This document shows positions 1-7,807 of a DNA stretch of 51,393 nucleotides, piece by piece; the stretch's first letter is position 1, and each line of letters starts with the position of its first letter. The stretch lies in assembly GCA_016756855.1 (NCBI GenBank), contig JAESPD010000025.1, forward strand, positions 1-51,393, written 5' to 3'. The DNA comes from a gamma proteobacterium endosymbiont of Lamellibrachia anaximandri (GTDB lineage Bacteria; Pseudomonadota; Gammaproteobacteria; Chromatiales; Chromatiaceae). The notes beneath the pieces were generated by a model. It did not search any database. It worked only from the letters and a program-made list of their open reading frames with translations, and was not told where the DNA came from. The position numbers were made by a program, and so were the translations under genes.

Positions 1-116
1 GTTGTTTGTCTTTGAACACAAACATTTTACCATGCGTGAGGCCTACTTACTTTTGTATTCAGTAGGTTAGACGATATTATTTGCTATATTTGAACTCCGA
101 AACTTGAGTTAATCAA

Positions 117-344
117 ATGGTTCTGCCTGTTGAGTATAAGGGGCTCGCTCTGGATTGTGGGTACCGTATCGACCTGATGGTGGCGGGGAATCTGATCGTT
201 GAATTGAAGAGCGTAGATTCAATTCAGCGGATTCACCAAGCACAAATACTAACCTATATGAAACTGGCGGATATCAGAACAGGGCTACTCATCAACTTCA
301 ATACCAGGCTATTGAAAAATGGAATTAAACGCCTTGTGCTCTAA
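117..344 (+). pseudogene. GxxExxY family protein, N-terminally truncated
   Basis: The 75 residues match the C-terminal two thirds of GxxExxY proteins, a PD-(D/E)XK nuclease-like family of unknown role that is usually about 125 residues long. The visible core is LDCGYRIDLMV, then IVELKSVD (the acidic and lysine motif), then LLINFNTRLLKNGIKR. The family's N-terminal part, including the GxxExxY signature itself, is missing, and an in-frame stop (105-107) lies just upstream of the only ATG. I read this as a decayed remnant. The CTTCGTG-rich stretch directly after it (about 351-392) is of a kind often found beside such genes. Confidence 0.7.
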
Positions 345-411
345 ACATCAAAACCTTCGTGCTCTTCGTGAGCTTCGTGGTGATGCCTAGTACCAAAGAA
401 CAGGAAACACA

Positions 412-1287
412 ATGAAAGGAATTATACTCGCCGGTGGTTCTGGAACACGCCTTCACCCGGTAACAATAGGCGTTTCAAAACAACTCCTCCCTATCTATGA
501 CAAACCGATGATCTACTACCCACTAAGCACGCTCATGCTGGCGGGAATCAGGGATATCCTAGTCATCACTGCACCTACCTTCAAAGCGCGTTTTGAAGAT
601 ATCCTTGGTGACGGTGCTCAGTGGGGGCTAAATATTCAGTATAAAATTCAGCCCAGGCCTGAAGGGTTGGCTCAGGCCTTTATTCTGGGTGAAGCGTTTA
701 TTGGGGATGATAGCTGTGCTCTGGTCCTGGGGGACAATGTCTTCTACGGACACTATCTTAAAGAAATCCTGATTGATGCCGTAAACCATAAGGATGGCGC
801 CACAGTATTTGCCTATCATGTAACAGACCCTGAGCGATACGGTGTTATTGAGTTTGATGGCAGCGGTCGTGCAGTCAGTCTTGAGGAAAAGCCGGATAAT
901 CCACGATCGAATTTTGCGGTAACCGGCCTCTATTTTTATGACAACCAGGTCGTGGAAATTGCTAAATCATTAAAACCATCACAACGTGGTGAGTTGGAGA
1001 TAACTGATGTCAACCGCATCTACCTGGAAAAAGAACAACTCAATGTTCATCTTTTGGGCAGGGGTTCCGCATGGTTGGATACAGGTACCTACGATTCATT
1101 GCTCGTAGCCAGTCAGTTCGTACAGACTCTGGAACTTCGTCAGGGGTTGAAAATTTCCTGCCCGGAAGAGATCGCCTGGAGAAATCGGTGGATTGATGAT
1201 GAAGCACTGGAAAAACAGGCAGCCGCATTGTCAAAAAACAGCTATGGGGTCTATCTGGAAAGATTGCTCAAAGAAGGTCGAAGTTAA
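412..1287 (+). CDS. rmlA: Glucose-1-phosphate thymidylyltransferase RmlA
   Basis: Cytoplasmic first enzyme of dTDP-L-rhamnose synthesis; it joins glucose-1-phosphate and dTTP to give dTDP-glucose. The 291-residue length is normal. The N-terminus carries the nucleotidyltransferase signature GGSGTRLHP (residues 8-16) followed by [21 protein letters not shown] at 107-109 is the metal-binding site and EEKP at 158-161 the substrate loop. The ATG follows an AGGAAA ribosome site at about 401. rmlC starts 3 bp after the stop, so the two are co-transcribed. Identification is secure at family level. Confidence 0.97.
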   Translation: MKGIILAGGSGTRLHPVTIGVSKQLLPIYDKPMIYYPLSTLMLAGIRDILVITAPTFKARFEDILGDGAQWGLNIQYKIQPRPEGLAQAFILGEAFIGDDSCALVLGDNVFYGHYLKEILIDAVNHKDGATVFAYHVTDPERYGVIEFDGSGRAVSLEEKPDNPRSNFAVTGLYFYDNQVVEIAKSLKPSQRGELEITDVNRIYLEKEQLNVHLLGRGSAWLDTGTYDSLLVASQFVQTLELRQGLKISCPEEIAWRNRWIDDEALEKQAAALSKNSYGVYLERLLKEGRS

Positions 1288-1290
1288 GTA

Positions 1291-1854
1291 ATGAAAGTGA
1301 TCGAAACAGAACTACCGGGCGTATTGATTATCGAGCCGAAAGTTTTTGGTGATGAGCGTGGCTTCTTCACGGAAACCTGGAATAAGCAACTTTATACCGA
1401 TGCAGGAATTGCGGCTGAATTTGTGCAGGATAACCTCTCCATGTCACGTCGGGGGGTGCTGCGCGGACTGCATTTTCAGAACCCCAACGCCCAGGGGAAG
1501 CTCGTCACAGTCCTTCAGGGTGAAGTTTACGATGTGGCTGTTGATATTCGTCGTGGTTCACCGACATTTGGACAGTGGGCATCGGTGAGTCTTTCATCTG
1601 AAAACAGACGGCAAGTCTACATTCCCGAGGGTTTTGCCCACGGCTTCTGTGTAACCAGCGAGACGGCTCTGTTCAGCTACAAATGCACCGATCGATACAA
1701 TCCAGGGGCTGAAGGCAGCATACTTTGGAATGATCCGGATCTGGCTATCGATTGGCCCATTGATAAACCGGAACTCTCCGCCAAGGACCGTGATGGTATA
1801 CGGCTAAAGGATTTTCCTGTTGAACGACTGCCTGCGTACCATACTAGTGTCTAA
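1291..1854 (+). CDS. rmlC: dTDP-4-dehydrorhamnose 3,5-epimerase RmlC
   Basis: Cytoplasmic cupin epimerase acting on the dTDP-4-keto-6-deoxyglucose made by RmlB. At 187 residues it is standard length. The motif RGVLRGLHFQ contains the catalytic histidine (residue 61), with QGKLVTVLQGEVYDVAVDIR behind it and SYKCTDRY carrying the conserved tyrosine region near 130-137. The gene follows rmlA directly. The last codons, ACT AGT GTC TAA, lie inside the left end of a miniature inverted-repeat element (1843-2009), so the insertion has replaced the original C-terminal tail and stop. The functional core looks intact. Confidence 0.96.
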   Translation: MKVIETELPGVLIIEPKVFGDERGFFTETWNKQLYTDAGIAAEFVQDNLSMSRRGVLRGLHFQNPNAQGKLVTVLQGEVYDVAVDIRRGSPTFGQWASVSLSSENRRQVYIPEGFAHGFCVTSETALFSYKCTDRYNPGAEGSILWNDPDLAIDWPIDKPELSAKDRDGIRLKDFPVERLPAYHTSV

Positions 1855-2009
1855 CAAGTTTATATTGATGGATATGGCAGTGGCGGTCGTAGGGTGGATA
1901 AGCCACAGCGCATCCACCGAAGTGGTCGCAAGAAAAGGCGGATGCGTTCCACTTATCCACCCTACCGTTCTGCCTAAACCCATCAAAGCAAAGTTGTTAC
2001 TCCACTAGT
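1843..2009. mobile_element. Miniature inverted-repeat element A, copy 1
   Basis: An element of about 167 bp starting and ending with ACTAGT (1843-1848 and 2004-2009). Behind CTAG the two ends are imperfect inverted repeats: the left continues TGTCTAACAAGTTT, and the right, read on the other strand, TGGAGTAACAACTTT. The middle contains a strong hairpin with arms GTAGGGTGGATAAG and CTTATCCACCCTAC. CTAG at both edges (1844-1847, 2005-2008) looks like a 4 bp target duplication, as in many IS5-family relatives. It encodes no plausible protein. A second copy lies at 11211-11388. It fills most of the rmlC-rmlD gap. Confidence 0.75.
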
Positions 2010-2046
2010 TAAATAATCAAGTTGTGCCTAATGAATTTTGAAGAGA

Positions 2047-2123
2047 CTCTCGCCAAGACGCAAAGTACGCAGAGGAAGTGGGAAATCAATGATTTCTTGG
2101 CGCACTTTGCGTCTTGGCGAGAG
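2047..2123. repeat. 20 bp perfect inverted repeat upstream of rmlD
   Basis: CTCTCGCCAAGACGCAAAGT at 2047-2066 is perfectly inverted at 2104-2123, with a 37 bp spacer. A related motif (CTCTCGCCAAG...CACGCAAAG) occurs near 34783-34808, and a decayed form near 32041-32075. It belongs to the family of short CGCCAAG/CGCAAAG intergenic repeats. It may form a long hairpin in the rmlC-rmlD transcript. It ends about 40 bp before the rmlD start. Confidence 0.7.
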
Positions 2124-2164
2124 CAATAATCTTTTCAGGTGGTCCAGAAATAGTTACGGAAGAC

Positions 2165-3061
2165 ATGAAAAAAGCACGATTTCTAATCATCGGCGATCAA
2201 GGCCAGGTCGGCTGGGAGCTTCAACGCACCATGGCCACACTGGGCGATGTCATTGCCATTGGTCGCCGAACAAAGTCTTCGACTATTGACCTTGCGGATC
2301 CCGACACCATTCGCAAAGCAGTACGAGGAATCAAACCCGACTGGATCATCAATGCCGCCGCCTATACAGCTGTCGATAAGGCTGAAGAAGAACCCGATTT
2401 GGCCATGGCGGTAAATGGCACAGCCCCCGGCATTCTGGCAGAGGAGGCAAAAGCCATTAAAGCCACACTTATCCACTACTCAACAGATTACGTGTTTGAT
2501 GGCAAAGCAACCGAACCCTACAAGGAAGAGAGTCCAACAAACCCACTAAGTGTCTACGGAAAGACAAAGCTGGCCGGTGAGAAGGCGGTTCAGGCAGTTG
2601 ATGGGCGATATCTTATCTTTCGAACCAGCTGGGTTTATGGTTTTCGGGGCCATAGCTTTCTCATGACAATGCGGCGCTTGGCGCAAGAGCGCGAGGAACT
2701 TAAGATTGTCGATGATCAGTATGGCGCACCGACTTGGTGCAGGCATATCGCAGAAGCAACCAGCCAAGCTGTTTCGCAATGCGTAGCAAATTCGGATTTG
2801 CTTGATGAGAAGCGGGGACTCTACCATCTGAGTTCAGGTGGAATGACAACATGGTATGGCTTTTCGAGATCAATATTTGAATTGATGCGGGAAGCGGACG
2901 AAAAAATATTACTCCAAGATGTAAAGCCTATAATGACAAAGGAGTATCCACTTCCTGCGCCGAGACCAAGTTATTCAGTATTGAATAATGCCAAACTGCG
3001 ACACCACTTCGGTGTGGTGCTTCCTGACTGGAAATTGGTGCTGGATCAAGTGATGAAATAA
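2165..3061 (+). CDS. rmlD: dTDP-4-dehydrorhamnose reductase RmlD
   Basis: NADPH-dependent short-chain reductase that finishes dTDP-L-rhamnose. I start at the ATG at 2165 because it follows CGGAAG and puts the Rossmann motif GDQGQVG at residues 10-16; an upstream in-frame extension would add 17 unrelated residues. STDYVFDG (106-113) and the YxxxK pair in VYGKTKLAGE (Y131, K135) are the catalytic segment, and TSWVYG follows. The 298-residue length is typical. It is separated from rmlC by about 300 bp of repeats but is probably part of the same unit. rmlB is not in the window. Confidence 0.95.
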   Translation: MKKARFLIIGDQGQVGWELQRTMATLGDVIAIGRRTKSSTIDLADPDTIRKAVRGIKPDWIINAAAYTAVDKAEEEPDLAMAVNGTAPGILAEEAKAIKATLIHYSTDYVFDGKATEPYKEESPTNPLSVYGKTKLAGEKAVQAVDGRYLIFRTSWVYGFRGHSFLMTMRRLAQEREELKIVDDQYGAPTWCRHIAEATSQAVSQCVANSDLLDEKRGLYHLSSGGMTTWYGFSRSIFELMREADEKILLQDVKPIMTKEYPLPAPRPSYSVLNNAKLRHHFGVVLPDWKLVLDQVMK

Positions 3062-3212
3062 CCTTTAGTCTTAAACAATTGTATTATCAATGGGTTATGT
3101 GAACCAGGTTTCTCGCCGCGCTCGATATGGCAATTGATCAGGGATTCCTTAATCTGTAGACTACATCGTTTGGGTCTATTGCCACTTTTTAGTGCTTTAC
3201 TATCTCCCTGGT

Positions 3213-3593
3213 ATGGAAACTGTCAGAAAACTCCCTCTGCTCATATTGACTGCCTGTCTGGTATCAGTCACAGGCTGTGCTACCTCTATGAGTGCCCCAT
3301 TGGCCAAGGCAGAGACCGTGCAGAAGGATGTTGCTACTTATTCGACCAGCAATCCCCTTGAATCGGCCATTCTCTCTGAAATTCCAACCATGAACCCCGG
3401 AGAAAGAGGTGCAGTGGGGTCGGTCATGTTCGTTGCAGGCAAGCTATACAGCGCAGCAAGTGGCAGGCGCTGCCGGTCTGTTACGATAACCGGGAACCCA
3501 TCCCCAGGGGTCACCAGAGGACGAGTGGCTTGTAATGACGGACACAATTGGTTTTTCTCCGGAGATGTCTTCTTAACGGGTTCCATAAAGTGA
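3213..3593 (+). CDS. Small outer-membrane lipoprotein, capsule-linked
   Basis: A 126-residue protein with a lipoprotein signal: METVRKLPLLI, a hydrophobic stretch, then the lipobox VTGC, giving an N-terminal cysteine at about residue 22. The ATG at 3213 is chosen because it gives this signal; a GTG 21 bp upstream is possible. The mature part ends in a compact region with YSAASGRRCR and a second cysteine (VACNDG), a pattern seen in small surface lipoproteins of unknown role. It sits directly before kpsD and overlaps nothing else credible, so it may help the export machinery. Function not known. Confidence 0.75.
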   Translation: METVRKLPLLILTACLVSVTGCATSMSAPLAKAETVQKDVATYSTSNPLESAILSEIPTMNPGERGAVGSVMFVAGKLYSAASGRRCRSVTITGNPSPGVTRGRVACNDGHNWFFSGDVFLTGSIK

Positions 3594-3622
3594 CTGATAT
3601 TAAACAATTATATGGAGTTCGG

Positions 3623-5242
3623 ATGAGAATGGATAGGGTGAAAAGGCATTTCATCACTCTGCTTTTTCTCGTTATGCTTTACAGTTTGGCATCGCCACTC
3701 CACGCCGCAGAGGTCGTTTTACCCAGCCCTCCAGTTGCCGTTCAGCAAGTGGATCCGATCGAACCGTTCGGCGCCAAGCTGTTTAACGGAAACTTCCTCA
3801 AGGCGCGGGGTGACGGACTTAACCCCAACTATATCCTGGCTCCGGGAGACAAGGTGGCCGTTGCTGTGTGGGGGGCAGTAACCATAAAAGATATTTATAC
3901 CATCGATAGCCAGGGTAATATTTTCATGCCAGAGGTAGGGCCCCTGAAGCTCGCAGGGGTGAAAAATGCCGACCTGACAAGTACGGTCAGAGCGCATATC
4001 AAGACGGTCTACACCAGTAATTTTGATGTCTACACCAATCTTGCCACTGCACAGCCGGTAGCCGTCTTTGTGACAGGCATGGTCAACAATCCAGGCCGTT
4101 ACGCCGGTCTGCCGTCTGACAGCATCCTCTATTTTCTTGATCTGGCGGGCGGTATCGATCCCAAACTGGGCAGTTACCGGAAAATTGAGATTATCCGCGC
4201 CGGAAAACCCATTAATACGACCGACCTCTACGATTTTATCCTTAAGGGGAAGATCGCCTCGCCTCAGCTGCAGGAGAATGACACTATTCTGGTTACACAG
4301 CGAGGCGCAGTCGTCCAGCTTGAAGGCAATGTGGCCCGCAGTGCACTGATTGAGATGGAATCAGCGAGTTCATCGGGTGGCGAAATCCTCAAGGTGATCC
4401 CCAAAGCAGCGCAGGCCACTGAGGTCACCATCATCGGCATGCGCAATGGTCTACCAATCAAGCAGACTATGCCACTCATGACCTTTCTTGATTACCCTCT
4501 ACGTGATGGTGATACGGTAACACTCAGGGACGACGGGCGCGCCAATACCATACTGATCAATATCCAGGGTGAATTTAACGGACCGGCCACGTTGTCGGTA
4601 AAACGTGGCTCCCGTCTGATGGATGTGCTCAACCACATTCCGGTCGATCCTGGATTGGCGAATACGGAGGCGATTCATATACGCCGGGTTTCGGTGGCCG
4701 TGGCGCAGAAGGATGCTATCAGCGACGCTCTGTTCCGCTTGGAGCGTAGCTCAATGCTGGCGTTATCCGGCTCCCAGGGTGAAGTGGGGATCCGTGTCCA
4801 GGAGGCTGAGTTGATGGCCAAGTTTGCCGAGCGGGCCCGCCTGATCGATCCGCTGGGAAGAGTGGTGACCTCGCAGGATGGGGTTCAACAGAACATTCTG
4901 CTGGAACCAGAAGATACCCTCATTATCCCCACCAATACACAGCTTGTTCGTACGGTCGGTGAGGTGATGATGATGCATGCCGTCACTCATCGTGAAGGCT
5001 GGACAGCAGGACAGTATATCCAGAAAGCCGGTGGTTACTCAGACCGGGCTGATACAGAAAAAGTCATCATTCACCACCCCAATGCAGAGGTTGAGGTAAC
5101 TGACCCACAGGCCATCATTAAGCCGGGTGATGAGATTATTGTACCGCCGAAGGTCGATTCCAAGACAAGACAGTTTGCCTTGGACTTGATGGATGTCATC
5201 TACAAGATTGCCATTTCGGCGAAAGTTGCCTTCACGTTATGA
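3623..5242 (+). CDS. kpsD: Capsule polysaccharide export protein KpsD
   Basis: Periplasmic/outer-membrane channel of ABC-transporter-dependent (group 2) capsule export. The 539-residue protein closely parallels E. coli KpsD (about 558): a cleavable signal peptide ending near SPLHA (residue 28) without lipobox, FGAKLFNG, then the polysaccharide export domain NPNYILAPGDKVAVAVWGA, and several ligand-binding repeats (QPVAVFVTGMVNNPGRYAG, the GEV and GD repeats), ending IYKIAISAKVAFTL. I chose ATG 3623, preceded by GGAG at the right distance, over an in-frame start 75 bp upstream. kpsM follows after 15 bp. Confidence 0.95.
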   Translation: MRMDRVKRHFITLLFLVMLYSLASPLHAAEVVLPSPPVAVQQVDPIEPFGAKLFNGNFLKARGDGLNPNYILAPGDKVAVAVWGAVTIKDIYTIDSQGNIFMPEVGPLKLAGVKNADLTSTVRAHIKTVYTSNFDVYTNLATAQPVAVFVTGMVNNPGRYAGLPSDSILYFLDLAGGIDPKLGSYRKIEIIRAGKPINTTDLYDFILKGKIASPQLQENDTILVTQRGAVVQLEGNVARSALIEMESASSSGGEILKVIPKAAQATEVTIIGMRNGLPIKQTMPLMTFLDYPLRDGDTVTLRDDGRANTILINIQGEFNGPATLSVKRGSRLMDVLNHIPVDPGLANTEAIHIRRVSVAVAQKDAISDALFRLERSSMLALSGSQGEVGIRVQEAELMAKFAERARLIDPLGRVVTSQDGVQQNILLEPEDTLIIPTNTQLVRTVGEVMMMHAVTHREGWTAGQYIQKAGGYSDRADTEKVIIHHPNAEVEVTDPQAIIKPGDEIIVPPKVDSKTRQFALDLMDVIYKIAISAKVAFTL

Positions 5243-5257
5243 GAAAGAAGAGAACTT

Positions 5258-6040
5258 GTGTCCCGTTCTCCCTTTGAGATCCAGAAAGCCGTTGTCTTCG
5301 CGCTCTTTGTTCGCGAGCTGAAAACGCGCTTTGGTAAGTATCGGCTTGGCTATGCCTGGGCATTATTGGAGCCCATGGCTCACGTCATTATTCTCTCCGC
5401 TATCTGGAGCGCCATGGGGCGTAGCGAATTTTCCGGAATTCCAGTGCCTCTGTTCCTTGCAACGGGTATCGTCCCTTATCTCTTTTTTCAAAGAACAACC
5501 GCGAATTGCATGAATGCAATTGAGTCCAATCGTGGGCTGTTTAACTATCGGCAGGTACGCCCGATTGATCCGGTAATCTCACGGATTATTCTGGAATCTA
5601 TGATCTATTTTGTAAGCTATCTTATGCTGCTTTTCGTTGCAGGATGGTTCCTCGATTATGACATTGGGGTTCATAATCTCCTCGGCCTGATTTTCATCAA
5701 TGCGTTGCTTTATCTACTGACATTCGGTGTTGGGTTGACCTTTTCGGTCTATGGAACGCTCTATCCAGAGATGATGAAGCTGGTGCCCATATTAATCTTC
5801 CGGCCTATGTATTTTATGTCGGGAATCCTCTTTCCACTTATAGTTATCCCGACCGAATATCATCACTGGCTGATGTGGAATCCGTTACTCCACATAGTTG
5901 AACTGAATCACCTGTTCTTTTTCCGCGGCTTTGAGTCGGGGGATGTGAGCCTGTTATTCGTTTTTCTCTTTGCCTTGGCGAGTACCACCTTTGGTCTGCT
6001 CAGCTACCGGGCCAACTGGGTGAGGATGGTGGCTACATGA
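5258..6040 (+). CDS. kpsM: Capsule ABC transporter permease KpsM
   Basis: Inner-membrane subunit of the capsule exporter, ABC-2 family. It has 260 residues with about six hydrophobic segments, and the family's cytoplasmic amphipathic start FVRELKTRFGKYRLGYAWALLEP. It starts at GTG 5258 behind a purine-rich AAGAAGAG. Its end overlaps the kpsT start by 4 bp (ATGA), so the pair is translationally coupled. It would export the lipid-linked polysaccharide with KpsT supplying energy. Confidence 0.95.
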   Translation: MSRSPFEIQKAVVFALFVRELKTRFGKYRLGYAWALLEPMAHVIILSAIWSAMGRSEFSGIPVPLFLATGIVPYLFFQRTTANCMNAIESNRGLFNYRQVRPIDPVISRIILESMIYFVSYLMLLFVAGWFLDYDIGVHNLLGLIFINALLYLLTFGVGLTFSVYGTLYPEMMKLVPILIFRPMYFMSGILFPLIVIPTEYHHWLMWNPLLHIVELNHLFFFRGFESGDVSLLFVFLFALASTTFGLLSYRANWVRMVAT

Positions 6041-6702
6041 TAAATTTGGAAAATGTCACCAAATTTTATCCTACACCAAAGGGGCGAAAATACATCCTGC
6101 GTGATGTGAACATTGAATTTCCGCCGAAGTGCAATATTGCTATTTTAGGCCGCAACGGTATGGGCAAGTCCACGTTGCTTCGGCTTCTGGGTGGGATCGA
6201 CTACCCCAACCGCGGCCACATTCGGAGTGAAGGAAGAATATCCTGGCCCATGGGGCTGTCAGGCGGGGTGCAGGGCAGCATGTCAGGTCGTGATAATGCC
6301 CGTTTCGTCTGCCGTATCTACGGTGACAGTGAAGATGAGGTCGAACGAAAAATCGAATATATCCATGAATTCACAGAACTGGGTGACTACTTTGATATGC
6401 CCGTGAAAACCTATTCAAACGGTATGCGGGCAAGGCTCTCTTTTGCCACCAGTATGGCGTTCGATTTTGATATCTACCTGATGGACGAAATAACAGCCGT
6501 GGGTGACCAACGGTTTAAACAGAAGAGTCGCGCGGCATTGCAGGAGAAGAAGGACAAGGCAAACATCATCAAGGTCTCCCATAACATGCAGGAGTTGATA
6601 CGTGACTGTGATGTCGGGATCTATCTCGAAAAGGGTCAGATGCTTCTCTATGAAGATATTGAAGAGGCCGTGGCCATCTATCAAAGGGAACAAGCAGCGT
6701 AG
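6037..6702 (+). CDS. kpsT: Capsule ABC transporter ATP-binding protein KpsT
   Basis: Nucleotide-binding subunit partnering KpsM, 221 residues. Walker A is GRNGMGKST (38-46), the signature is the KpsT-style YSNGM (126-130) in place of LSGGQ, Walker B is IYLMDE (146-151), and the switch histidine is in SHNM (182). The family's short length, without the C-terminal carbohydrate-binding domain of Wzt, fits an exporter that recognises the conserved lipid terminus rather than the glycan. kpsE begins 2 bp downstream. Confidence 0.95.
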   Translation: MINLENVTKFYPTPKGRKYILRDVNIEFPPKCNIAILGRNGMGKSTLLRLLGGIDYPNRGHIRSEGRISWPMGLSGGVQGSMSGRDNARFVCRIYGDSEDEVERKIEYIHEFTELGDYFDMPVKTYSNGMRARLSFATSMAFDFDIYLMDEITAVGDQRFKQKSRAALQEKKDKANIIKVSHNMQELIRDCDVGIYLEKGQMLLYEDIEEAVAIYQREQAA

Positions 6703-6704
6703 TT

Positions 6705-7805
6705 ATGGCCAAGAGCATTTTAATCAAACTGGATCGTAGCGCCAGCCTGCTGACTTTGGTAATCATCCCCTTTGCATTGCTTGTGCTCTATTACGGCCTT
6801 GTTGCCTCTGATCGGTATACCAGTGAGGCTATCTTTACCATCAAGGAGAATGGCAATAGTTCAAGCAGTCTCGATATCGGTCTGCTGGGAATCGGTAATC
6901 CCTCCGGTCTTGAAGATGAGCGCATCATGGAGGAGTACCTGATTTCCGATGATATGTTGGCCTTTCTCGATAAAGAACTCGGTCACAGGGCGCACTATCA
7001 GAAAAGCAGCGCTGACTGGTTCTCCGCTCTGCCCGTCGATGCAACGCGTGAAGAGTATCTGGAGTATTACCGTGACCATATCGATGTCTACTTTGACGAA
7101 TTATCGGGACTGTTGTTTGTCGAGGTGCAGGCATTTGAGCGCGATTTTGCCAAGCGCCTGCTTGAAACCGTGCTGCAACATGCTGAGGGGGTAGTGAACG
7201 AGATCAGTCACCGCCTTGCCATGGCTCAGTACGAGTTTGTGGAGCAGCAGTTGGTGAAGACGCAGGACTCTCTCAAGCTTTCCAAGCAGCGTCTGTTGGA
7301 GTTTCAGAATCGATACCAGATCTTCAGCCCGGAGCAGCAGGGTCAGTCCCTCACTGCCATCATGGACATTCTGGAGGGTGAACTCAGTCAGGAGAAGGCC
7401 AAACTAAAACAGCTTCTTGGATTTCAAAAGAGTAACTCCCCACAAGTGATTGCCAGCAAAGAACGCATTCGGGCGCTCACAGAGCAGATAATCGATGAAA
7501 AACGTCGCTTGATCGGTGAAGGGGACGAAGAGTTGAATGATCTGATGGTGAAATTTACCAACCTTCAGCTCGATCTCGAATTTACCAAAGATGCCTACGC
7601 CTCCACTCTGGCAGCCCTTGAACAGTCAAGGGCAGAGGCATCAAAGAAGATGAAGCACCTGGTTGTCATCAGTAAACCCTCTCTGGCCGATGAGGCAAAG
7701 TATCCCGAGAGAGTCTATATCCTGGTTACTGCACTCATCGTATTGCTGATGCTGTTTGGCATAGTCAGAATGACGATTACCACAATCAGGGAACATCAGG
7801 ACTAA
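6705..7805 (+). CDS. kpsE: Capsule export inner-membrane protein KpsE
   Basis: Polysaccharide co-polymerase (PCP-3) that bridges the KpsMT transporter and KpsD. The 366-residue protein has one membrane segment near residues 15-33, a long periplasmic part rich in predicted coiled coil (for example LVKTQDSLKLSKQRLLEFQNR), and a second membrane segment near 335-354 preceded by KPSLADEAKYPER, the usual PCP proline-rich stretch. It is packed between kpsT and the GT4 gene with 2 bp gaps, as part of one operon. Confidence 0.95.
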   Translation: MAKSILIKLDRSASLLTLVIIPFALLVLYYGLVASDRYTSEAIFTIKENGNSSSSLDIGLLGIGNPSGLEDERIMEEYLISDDMLAFLDKELGHRAHYQKSSADWFSALPVDATREEYLEYYRDHIDVYFDELSGLLFVEVQAFERDFAKRLLETVLQHAEGVVNEISHRLAMAQYEFVEQQLVKTQDSLKLSKQRLLEFQNRYQIFSPEQQGQSLTAIMDILEGELSQEKAKLKQLLGFQKSNSPQVIASKERIRALTEQIIDEKRRLIGEGDEELNDLMVKFTNLQLDLEFTKDAYASTLAALEQSRAEASKKMKHLVVISKPSLADEAKYPERVYILVTALIVLLMLFGIVRMTITTIREHQD

Positions 7806-7807
7806 GG

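Noticed and set aside
1820-2008. Small forward frame across the rmlC end
   Set aside because: It lies almost wholly in miniature element A and has no ribosome site.
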